NCBI GenBank assembly: GCA_023433465.1
Contig: JAEZCR010000063.1
Location: 1-17,791 of the forward strand
DNA from: Pseudomonadota bacterium
GTDB lineage: Bacteria > Pseudomonadota > Gammaproteobacteria > Steroidobacterales > Steroidobacteraceae
Direction of reading: 5' to 3'
Length of the DNA: 17,791 nt
Shown: positions 6,273-11,440 of the stretch, piece by piece
How the letters are laid out: each line of letters begins with the position of its first letter
Position numbering within the stretch: position 1 is the stretch's first letter
Notes under the pieces: generated by a model
Database searches by the model: none
What the model saw: only the letters and a program-made list of their open reading frames with translations
Told to the model about the DNA's origin: nothing
Position numbers and translations under genes: made by a program

Positions 6273-7652
6273 ATGTCGCTGGCCACTCTCAAGAACGAAC
6301 TGCGCTCCATCGTCGGCGAGAACGGTGTTCTCGAAGGCGCGGCGGTGCGCGAACGCGCGGGCAATCTCTGGCACGGGCGCGTCGACGCCGAACTACTCGT
6401 CCGGCCACGCGATACCGCGCAGGTCTCTTCGATCCTGCGTCTGTGTCATGCGCGCGGCCAGCCCGTGGTCACGCATGGTGGACTCACCGGGCTCGTCAAT
6501 GGCGCCGATGCCGACGCGGGCGAAATCGTGTTGTCGCTGGAATCGATGAATGCGATCGAGCGGGTCGACGTATCCGGCCGATCGCTGCGCGCGCAGGCTG
6601 GCGCCAAGCTCGGACAGGTGCAACGCGCGGCGGAAGAACAGGGACTCGTGTTTCCGCTGGATCTTGGCGCGCGGGACAGCGCGACCATCGGCGGAAACAT
6701 CTCGACCAATGCCGGAGGCCTGAGGGTGTTCCGATACGGGATGATGCGCAGCCTCGTGCTCGGCATCGAGGCGGTGCTGGCCGATGGAACGGTGCTCACC
6801 TCGCTCAACCGCATGCTCAAGAACAATGCGGGGTACGACCTCAAGCAGCTCTTCATCGGCAGCGAAGGCACTCTCGGCATCGTCACGCGCGCCGAGCTGC
6901 GTCTCGTGTCCCGCACGCGCAGCCAGGAAACGCTGCTGGCGGCCACTCACACGTTCGAAGGCCTGGTGGAATTGCTGAACCGTCTGGATTCCGGACTCGG
7001 CGGACAACTCGCGGCCTTCGAGGCGTTGTGGGGTAACTACTACGACTACAACACGGCGCCGCCGGCGCAGAACGTGGCTCCGCTCGGGCGCGGCGCGCCG
7101 TTCTATGCGATCGCGGAGACACTCGGCGGCGATTCGATCGCGGACCGCGCACGGCTCGAAGCCGTGCTGGGGGAAGCGCTCGAGGACGGAATCATCAGCG
7201 ACGTGACGATCGCGAACTCGGAATCGGAGCGGCGCGCCATCTGGAATATCCGCGAGGACGTCTGGCAGGTGAAGAACATCGCGCCGCTGCTGACGTTCGA
7301 CGTGAGCCTGCCGATCGAGAACATGAAGGAATACGCGCACGAAGTCTGCGAGGCCGTAAAGGCGCACGCGGGTGAGGAGCGCGCGTTCGTGTTCGGTCAC
7401 ATGGCCGACGGCAATCTGCACGTGGTGATCGCGGCGGGCGACGATGCCGAGACGCGTGCGAAGATGGAAGATATTGTTTACCGGCCGCTCGCCGCGATCG
7501 GCGGCTCCGTGTCCGCCGAACACGGTATCGGCCTCGAGAAGCGCGCCTATCTTCCGTTGTCGCGGACATCCGCCGAGATATCGACCATGCGATTGCTCAA
7601 ACAGGCCCTCGACCCGAAGAACATTCTCAATCCCGGCAAGGTGTTCGCATGA
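6273..7652 (+). CDS. FAD-linked D-2-hydroxyacid dehydrogenase (D-lactate / D-2-hydroxyglutarate type)
   Basis: This 459-residue flavoprotein of the vanillyl-alcohol-oxidase fold oxidises a D-2-hydroxyacid, passing electrons to FAD. The FAD-binding domain shows VTHGGLTGLVNG (about residues 66-77), TIGGNISTNAGG (about 138-149) and SEGTLGIVT (about 196-204). The C-terminal catalytic domain shows GHMADGNLHV and SAEHGIGLEKR, the metal- and substrate-binding histidine motifs of D-2-hydroxyglutarate and D-lactate dehydrogenases. It ends with the family's LDPKNILNPGKV tail. The frame is open further upstream, but the ATG at 6273 gives the standard N-terminus and avoids overlap with the DsbA-like gene. 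No clear Shine-Dalgarno is present. Its TGA overlaps the ATG of the amidase gene (ATGA, 7649-7652), so the two are translationally coupled. The exact substrate is not certain. Confidence 0.88.
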   Translation: MSLATLKNELRSIVGENGVLEGAAVRERAGNLWHGRVDAELLVRPRDTAQVSSILRLCHARGQPVVTHGGLTGLVNGADADAGEIVLSLESMNAIERVDVSGRSLRAQAGAKLGQVQRAAEEQGLVFPLDLGARDSATIGGNISTNAGGLRVFRYGMMRSLVLGIEAVLADGTVLTSLNRMLKNNAGYDLKQLFIGSEGTLGIVTRAELRLVSRTRSQETLLAATHTFEGLVELLNRLDSGLGGQLAAFEALWGNYYDYNTAPPAQNVAPLGRGAPFYAIAETLGGDSIADRARLEAVLGEALEDGIISDVTIANSESERRAIWNIREDVWQVKNIAPLLTFDVSLPIENMKEYAHEVCEAVKAHAGEERAFVFGHMADGNLHVVIAAGDDAETRAKMEDIVYRPLAAIGGSVSAEHGIGLEKRAYLPLSRTSAEISTMRLLKQALDPKNILNPGKVFA

Positions 7653-8578
7653 GTCAGCCCGCGCATCTACAGCGGTCCAAGCGCGAAGTCACCGTCGCTG
7701 CGCTGCAATTCGCCTGCGGCTGGGACATCGACGCGAACATCGCGACCGCCGAGCGGCTGGTGCGCCAGGCCGCGAAGCAGGGCGCCCAGATCATCCTGAT
7801 CCAGGAATTGTTCGAGACGCCGTACTTCTGCATCGAGCAGGATTCGCGGCACCTTCGGCTCGCGAAGCCGGTGGACGAGAATCGCGCCGTCGCGCACTTC
7901 TCGAAAATCGCGCGCGAGCTCGGCGTGGTGCTGCCGATCAGCTTCTTCGAGAAGGCCGGCAACGCCTTCTTCAACTCGATCGCGATTCTGGACGCGGATG
8001 GCCGTAATCTCGGCGTCTATCGCAAGGCGCACATTCCCAACGGGCCGGGGTACCAGGAGAAGAACTACTTCAGCCCCGGCGACACCGGCTTCAAGGTCTT
8101 CGATACGCGGTACGCGCGCATCGGCGTCGCGATCTGCTGGGACCAGTGGTTCCCCGAGTCCGCGCGCTCGATGGCGTTGCAGGGGGCCGAACTACTTTTC
8201 TATCCGACCGCGATCGGCAGCGAGCCGCCGCCGGCGTTGCCGGTGAATTCGCGCGATCACTGGCAGCGTACGCAACAGGGACACGCCGCGGCCAACCTCA
8301 CGCCGCTGATCGCCTGCAATCGCATCGGCACCGAACGTGCATTGCAGGATCCGGACAACCTGTACATCCGGTTCTACGGGTCGAGTTTCATCGCGGACGC
8401 CACCGGCGCGAAGGTCGCCGAAGCGGGCGAGGACGAGGAGGCCGTGATCACGGCGAAATTCGACCTGGCCGCGATCGAGGAGCTGCGCAACAACTGGTTC
8501 GTGTTCCGCGACCGGCGCCCGGACCTGTACGGCGCACTAACTACCTACGACGGAGGGATCCATGGCAAGTCGGGCTGA
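7649..8578 (+). CDS. aguB: N-carbamoylputrescine amidase
   Basis: This 309-residue nitrilase-superfamily hydrolase converts N-carbamoylputrescine to putrescine, CO2 and ammonia in the arginine-agmatine route to polyamines. The Glu-Lys-Cys triad is visible: E53 in QELFETPYF, K126 in YRKAHIPNGPGY and C163 in AICWDQWFPE. Full-length similarity to the AguB group is strong, including GPGYQEKNYFSPGD, YPTAIGSEP and RNNWFVFRDRRPDLY. An N-terminal stretch of about 12 residues precedes the first strand (VTVAALQF). The start ATG overlaps the previous stop by 4 bp. The partner agmatine deiminase (aguA) is not in the window. The 3' end overlaps the EF-hand gene by 17 bp. Confidence 0.93.
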   Translation: MSQPAHLQRSKREVTVAALQFACGWDIDANIATAERLVRQAAKQGAQIILIQELFETPYFCIEQDSRHLRLAKPVDENRAVAHFSKIARELGVVLPISFFEKAGNAFFNSIAILDADGRNLGVYRKAHIPNGPGYQEKNYFSPGDTGFKVFDTRYARIGVAICWDQWFPESARSMALQGAELLFYPTAIGSEPPPALPVNSRDHWQRTQQGHAAANLTPLIACNRIGTERALQDPDNLYIRFYGSSFIADATGAKVAEAGEDEEAVITAKFDLAAIEELRNNWFVFRDRRPDLYGALTTYDGGIHGKSG

Positions 8579-8783
8579 GGAATTGGCGGAGATCGATGCG
8601 CTGTTCGCGCGCGCGGACAAGGACGATGACGGGCAGATCGACTTCGAGGAGTTCAAGACCCTCGTCCGTACGCTCGATGAGGACATCAGCGAAGAGGAAT
8701 TGCGCATCGGATTTGCCGAGACAGATGTCGGCGGCAACGGGCGCATCAACATCGACGAGTTCCGCGCGTGGTGGCTCAGCTGA
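8562..8783 (+). CDS. Small two-EF-hand calcium-binding protein
   Basis: A 73-residue acidic cytoplasmic protein built almost entirely of two EF-hands. Loop 1 (residues 19-30, DKDDDGQIDFEE) has the canonical ligands at positions 1, 3, 5, 7, 9 and 12, with Gly at 6 and Ile at 8. Loop 2 (55-66, DVGGNGRINIDE) keeps D1, N5, G6, I8 and E12 but has Gly at position 3, so it may bind calcium more weakly. Both loops are flanked by amphipathic helices. There is no signal peptide. The ATG at 8562 lies inside the end of aguB and has an excellent Shine-Dalgarno (GGAGG, 8552-8556), so it is translated from the aguB transcript. It is probably a calcium sensor or buffer; its partner is unknown. A 20-bp palindrome overlaps the stop codon. 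Confidence 0.88.
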   Translation: MASRAEELAEIDALFARADKDDDGQIDFEEFKTLVRTLDEDISEEELRIGFAETDVGGNGRINIDEFRAWWLS

Positions 8784-8791
8784 GCCACCGC
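8768..8791. terminator. Palindrome between the EF-hand gene and ssrA (possible bidirectional terminator)
   Basis: The 20 bp at 8770-8789 are a perfect palindrome (GGTGGCTCAG joined to its complement). The stem extends to 8768/8791 with one G-U pair. It covers the EF-hand stop (TGA 8781-8783) and lies 11-13 nt beyond the tmRNA 3' end on the other strand. No T-tract follows on either side, so termination would be atypical; it may mark RNA ends for processing instead. Confidence 0.45.
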
Positions 8792-8801
8792 AGCGGAGAA
8801 T

Positions 8802-9155
8802 TGGTGGAGCCGGCGAGAATTGAACTCGCGTCCGCAAGCACTAGACGTGAGGATCTACGTACGTAGCTGCTTCTTTGTTTTCTCGCCGTCCGCTACCCGA
8901 AGAGCAGGGAAAACGTCCGGCCAGCCGCGGTGACTCTTAACGGTTCCGCCCGTAGCACACGGAACCGCGATCCTATGAGCGCGACCCTGGTTTCAGTGGC
9001 ATAGGCACCAGCTGGTCCAGGGGTCAGCTGCGACTAGGCAGCCAGAGCGTAGTTGTCGTCGTTGGCAACTATGATTTGCATGAGGATTTACGAGGTTCAT
9101 ACACCCTCGGTACGCCTCTCACGGTTCGCAACCCACGTCGAAACCGGTCGGCCCC
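8802..9155 (-). ncRNA. ssrA: Transfer-messenger RNA (tmRNA)
   Basis: This 354-nt tmRNA rescues stalled ribosomes and adds a degradation tag. On the minus strand the 5' end GGGGCCGACCGGTTTCGACG (from 9155) pairs with CGGCTCC before the genomically encoded CCA end (8804-8802), forming a 7-bp acceptor stem with one G-U pair. The T arm is the standard GCGAG-TTCAATT-CTCGC. The tag reading frame lies in the middle. The gene follows smpB on the same strand after 42 bp, as in many proteobacteria. It is a single-piece tmRNA, not permuted. This RNA fills the otherwise gene-free stretch 8784-9197; plus-strand open frames here are not genes. Confidence 0.97.
9034..9066 (-). other. ssrA: tmRNA tag peptide reading frame (ANDDNYALAA)
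   Basis: Starting at the resume codon GCC (9066-9064), the minus strand reads Ala-Asn-Asp-Asp-Asn-Tyr-Ala-Leu-Ala-Ala and then TAG (9036-9034). It is one residue different from the E. coli tag ANDENYALAA (Glu4 to Asp). The ALAA end is the degron known to be read by ClpXP and, in the periplasm, by Prc. Confidence 0.95.
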
Positions 9156-9197
9156 GTAAAAGCATCGCCAGCATACATGGAGTCGCGGTCGGAAGCT

Positions 9198-9671
9198 TCA
9201 ACCGCGTCGGACAATTCTGGCCTTGTCGCGCGCCCAGTCGCGGTCCTTCTCTGTGGCGCGTTTGTCATGTTGTTTCTTGCCCTTGGCCAGGCCGATTTCG
9301 AGCTTCGCGCGGCCTTCTTTCCAGTGCAGGTCCAGCGGCACGAGCGTATAGCCCTTGCGCTCGACGAGCCCCACGAGACGCGCGAGTTCCGACTTGTTGA
9401 GAAGCAGCTTGCGGGTGCGCTTTGGATCAGCCACGACGTGCGTCGAAGTCGTGTTGAGCGGCGTGATCAGCCCCCCGAACAGGAATGCCTCGCCATTCTT
9501 GAGGTACACGTAACCTTCGGCAATCTGCGCCTTGCCGGCGCGCATCGACTTCACTTCCCAGCCCTGGAGCACGAGCCCGGCCTCGAGGCGCTCCTCGATG
9601 AAATAGTCGTAGCGCGCCCGGCGGTTCTCGGCGATCAGGCGCGGTGTTTCCTTGCGGTCGGGTTTGTTCAT
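9198..9671 (-). CDS. smpB: SsrA-binding protein SmpB
   Basis: A 157-residue RNA-binding protein, the essential partner of tmRNA. It binds the tRNA-like domain and carries it into the empty A site of stalled ribosomes. The oligonucleotide-binding barrel is clear: RRARYDYFIEERLEAGLVL, GWEVKSMRAGK and GYVYLKNGEAFLFG, followed by ERKGYTLVPL. The C-terminal tail (from about residue 130) is basic (KGKKQHDKR, DWARDKARI) and is known to enter the mRNA channel as a helix. The length is normal. The ATG at 9671 gives the usual MNKP-type start. It lies just upstream of ssrA on the same strand and diverges from ratA by 35 bp. Confidence 0.97.
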   Translation of the reverse strand: MNKPDRKETPRLIAENRRARYDYFIEERLEAGLVLQGWEVKSMRAGKAQIAEGYVYLKNGEAFLFGGLITPLNTTSTHVVADPKRTRKLLLNKSELARLVGLVERKGYTLVPLDLHWKEGRAKLEIGLAKGKKQHDKRATEKDRDWARDKARIVRRG

Positions 9672-9690
9672 GGTTTCTCGTGCTCGCGAT

Positions 9691-9700
9691 ATTGTAGATT
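9691..9700. promoter_or_regulatory. Overlapping divergent -10 boxes of smpB and ratA
   Basis: On the minus strand TACAAT (9696-9691) is a five-of-six -10 match for smpB. CTGACT (9720-9715) lies 18 bp upstream as a weak -35. On the plus strand TAGATT (9695-9700) is a four-of-six -10 ending 6 nt before the ratA ATG. The two boxes share 2 bp, so the two promoters would compete. The ratA side has no good -35. Confidence 0.35.
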
Positions 9701-9706
9701 GGCCGC

Positions 9707-10141
9707 ATGCGTGAAGTCAGGCGCTCGGCGCTCATCGCGGAAACGCCGCCGAAGATGTACGGGCTGATCAACGACATCGAGCACTATCCGGAATTCGTTC
9801 CATGGTGCACGGCCGCTCGTGTCGAGTCGCGCACGGCGACCGAAGTCATCGCGACCCTCGACATCAAGCGCGGTCCGCTGCACGCCGAATTCACCACCCG
9901 CAACCTGCTGGAGCCCGACCGGCGCGTGCTCATGCAACTCGTGCGCGGACCCTTTCGGGTGCTCGAAGGGTTGTGGACGTTGACCCCCCTCGGCGAACTC
10001 GGCTGCCGGGTCGAACTCGAGATGCGCTTCGAATTCTCGAACCGCGTCACCGGGGCGCTGTTCGAACCGCTGTTCGAGAACACCGCGGCGTCGCTCGTCG
10101 ACGCCTTCGTCAAGCGCGCCCGCGAACGAACGGGTAGCTAG
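9707..10141 (+). CDS. ratA: RatA family START-like (coenzyme Q-binding COQ10-type) protein
   Basis: A 144-residue single-domain protein of the START/polyketide-cyclase fold. Family signatures are visible: an N-terminal strand (VRRSALI), the helix with YGLINDIEHYPEFVPWC and the mid-domain LDIKRGPLHAEFTTRN. A long C-terminal helix holds EPLFENTAASLVDAFVKRA. In E. coli RatA was described as a toxin that blocks 70S ribosome association, while homologues such as COQ10 bind ubiquinone; which role applies here is not shown by sequence. It is followed after 3 bp by rnfH, the usual ratA-ratB pair. The ATG at 9707 has no Shine-Dalgarno. Confidence 0.93.
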   Translation: MREVRRSALIAETPPKMYGLINDIEHYPEFVPWCTAARVESRTATEVIATLDIKRGPLHAEFTTRNLLEPDRRVLMQLVRGPFRVLEGLWTLTPLGELGCRVELEMRFEFSNRVTGALFEPLFENTAASLVDAFVKRARERTGS

Positions 10142-10144
10142 GCA

Positions 10145-10474
10145 GTGAAGACCTGCTCCGTGACTTTCGCGACGCCGGCGCGTCAATGGCTCTGGACGGT
10201 GACGCTCCGGGATTCCGACACCGTGGACGATGCGTTGGCCGCGGCACGCGCGCAGGCCGGTGACACGCAGGTGCCGTGGGAATCTGAAGTCGGAATCTTC
10301 GGAGAAGCGTGCGACCGTTCGACCGTGCCGCGCGACGGCGACCGTATCGAGCTCTATCGGCCCCTCAAGTGGGACCCGAAGGAGTCCCGGCGGGCGCGGG
10401 CAGGGGCGAGGAAGGCGGAACGGGATTCGGCGGCTCCGCGGCCTTTTCCTCGACCTTCGAGCCGGAAGGACTAG
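10145..10474 (+). CDS. rnfH: RnfH family ubiquitin-like protein (RatB)
   Basis: A 109-residue protein of the RnfH/RatB family with a beta-grasp (ubiquitin-like) fold. The core covers about residues 1-75: CSVTFATPARQWLWTVTL, then DTVDDALAAAR and the acidic VGIFGEA segment. The family hallmark ending RIELYRPLKWDPKESRRAR follows. The tail after about residue 82 is basic and rich in Ala, Arg and Pro, probably disordered. It starts with GTG at 10145, three bases after the ratA stop, so it is almost certainly co-translated with ratA. The function of the family is not settled; it was once proposed as the antitoxin partner of RatA. Its last 110 bp also encode the C-terminus of BamE on the other strand. 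Confidence 0.92.
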   Translation: MKTCSVTFATPARQWLWTVTLRDSDTVDDALAAARAQAGDTQVPWESEVGIFGEACDRSTVPRDGDRIELYRPLKWDPKESRRARAGARKAERDSAAPRPFPRPSSRKD

Positions 10475-10907
10475 TCGTCTCGACGGGCGGATCGTCCCTG
10501 CCGAACAGCCGCTGCCAGAACGTCTTCCTGGCCCGGGTTTCTTCCTGCGCCTTGCGCAGCTGGGCCTCGATCTGGTCGAGATCGGTCTGCGTGGGCACGC
10601 CCACGTTTTCGTACCGCGAAACTTTTTCGTCCTCGAAGAACACCGTGAGCCTGAGCTTCATCGGGTTCTTGAGTTGGCGGCTCTTGTGAAAGTAGTAGTA
10701 ATCCCACCGGTCATCGTTGAACGCGTCCGGCACCATCGGCGTGCCGAGCAGGAAGCGCACCTGGCTGCGTGTCATGCCTTCCTTGAGCTGCGAAACGGAC
10801 TCGGTGACGAGGTAGTTGCCCTGCGAAATATTCATGCGGTACACGCAGCCGCTGGCGAGCAAGGCGCCGCCGGCCGCAATAATCATTCGTAGTGCAAGGC
10901 GTTTCAT
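10365..10907 (-). CDS. bamE: Outer-membrane assembly lipoprotein BamE (SmpA/OmlA)
   Basis: A 180-residue lipoprotein of the BAM complex, which inserts beta-barrel proteins into the outer membrane. The signal peptide ends in lipobox LASG-C21 (residues 17-21), so the mature protein is lipidated at C21. The mature domain carries the family motif GNYLVTESVSQLKEGMTRSQV, then FLLGTPMVPDAF and DRWDYYYFHK. After about residue 110 comes a helical segment, then a Pro/Ser-rich tail (about 140-180) that E. coli BamE (113 residues) lacks. That tail is encoded opposite the end of rnfH. The ATG at 10907 has no Shine-Dalgarno but has TATGAT 8 nt upstream. It diverges from fur across 41 bp, the omlA-fur arrangement known in pseudomonads and xanthomonads. 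Confidence 0.95.
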   Translation of the reverse strand: MKRLALRMIIAAGGALLASGCVYRMNISQGNYLVTESVSQLKEGMTRSQVRFLLGTPMVPDAFNDDRWDYYYFHKSRQLKNPMKLRLTVFFEDEKVSRYENVGVPTQTDLDQIEAQLRKAQEETRARKTFWQRLFGRDDPPVETTSPSGSKVEEKAAEPPNPVPPSSPLPAPAGTPSGPT

Positions 10908-10915
10908 GGTGGCGC

Positions 10916-10921
10916 ATCATA
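10916..10921 (-). promoter_or_regulatory. -10 box of bamE in the bamE-fur gap
   Basis: TATGAT on the minus strand (10921-10916) matches the -10 consensus at five of six positions and ends 8 nt before the bamE ATG. Transcription would begin within about two bases of the start codon. No good -35 is seen. The whole 41-bp gap must also hold fur signals, so the promoters are likely to overlap. Confidence 0.4.
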
Positions 10922-10934
10922 CCCGAACATTTTC

Positions 10935-10951
10935 AGGAGACCCCTCGCTTG
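10935..10951 (+). promoter_or_regulatory. fur: Ribosome-binding site and TTG start that fix the fur N-terminus
   Basis: AGGAG (10935-10939) is followed 9 nt later by TTG at 10949-10951. The protein from that TTG reads ESKDLRKAGLKVT, the standard Fur N-terminus. The longer frame from an ATG at 10892 would add 19 residues unlike Fur and run into bamE, so the TTG is preferred. Confidence 0.75.
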
Positions 10952-11401
10952 GAAAGCAAAGACCTGCGCAAGGCCGGACTCAAAGTCACGGGACCGCGGC
11001 TGAAAATCCTCGAAATCCTCGAGGGCAGCTCGACCCGTCACATGTCCGCCGAGGGCATCTACAAGCGACTTCTCGAATCGAACGAGGACATCGGCCTCGC
11101 GACCGTGTACCGGGTGCTCACTCAGTTCCAGGCTGCCGGATTGGTGTCGCGGCACCACTTCGAAGACGGCATGGCCGTGTTCGAGCTCAACCAGGGCACC
11201 CACCACGATCACATCGTGTGTCTGGACTGCGGTCGGGTCGAAGAGTTCATCGACGAGTCGATCGAGGAGCGCCAGGAAGAGATCGCGAAGCGCCTGGGTT
11301 ATGAGTTGCGCGACCACGCGATGACGCTCTACGGGCATTGCCGCAAATCGGGTTGCCCTTCCTACAAGGGCGCGCAGAAGCCGGGCAGCAAACACAGCTG
11401 A
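10949..11401 (+). CDS. fur: Ferric uptake regulator Fur
   Basis: A 150-residue iron-dependent repressor (E. coli Fur has 148). The N-terminal winged-helix domain is seen as RKAGLKVTGPRLKILEILE (residues 7-25) and the recognition helix region LATVYRVLTQF (50-60). The dimerisation domain has the metal-site cluster THHDHIVC (H85, H86, D87, H88). Cysteine pair C91-x2-C94 and a second pair at C131 and C136 (GHCRKSGCP) are the structural zinc ligands of this subfamily. With Fe2+ it represses iron-uptake genes. It uses a TTG start, which lowers initiation. It diverges from bamE and ends in an intrinsic terminator facing recN. Confidence 0.97.
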   Translation: MESKDLRKAGLKVTGPRLKILEILEGSSTRHMSAEGIYKRLLESNEDIGLATVYRVLTQFQAAGLVSRHHFEDGMAVFELNQGTHHDHIVCLDCGRVEEFIDESIEERQEEIAKRLGYELRDHAMTLYGHCRKSGCPSYKGAQKPGSKHS

Positions 11402-11403
11402 CC

Positions 11404-11440
11404 GAAGCGCGCCTCGCGGGGCGCTTCAGGCTTTTCGTTT
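11404..11440 (+). terminator. Intrinsic terminator of fur
   Basis: GAAGCGCGCC (11404-11413) and GGGGCGCTTC (11418-11427) form a 10-bp stem with one mismatch and the tetraloop TCGC. It is followed by a T-rich run (TTTTCGTTTT, 11432-11441 region). It starts 3 nt after the fur stop. The recN stop codon on the other strand (11428-11426) lies within it, so the hairpin forms on both strands, but only the plus strand has the T-tract. Confidence 0.75.

Noticed and set aside
6393..7523. 376-residue minus-strand open frame under the FAD-linked dehydrogenase
   Set aside because: It lies wholly antisense to a clear flavoprotein and shows the same shadow composition with no motifs.
9053..9767. Plus-strand open frames across ssrA and smpB
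   Set aside because: The region is fully explained by tmRNA and SmpB on the minus strand.
9707..10474. ratA-rnfH as a toxin-antitoxin system
   Set aside because: The old RatAB proposal rests on E. coli work. Both families are widespread housekeeping genes in this conserved order, and nothing here shows toxin-antitoxin features beyond adjacency.
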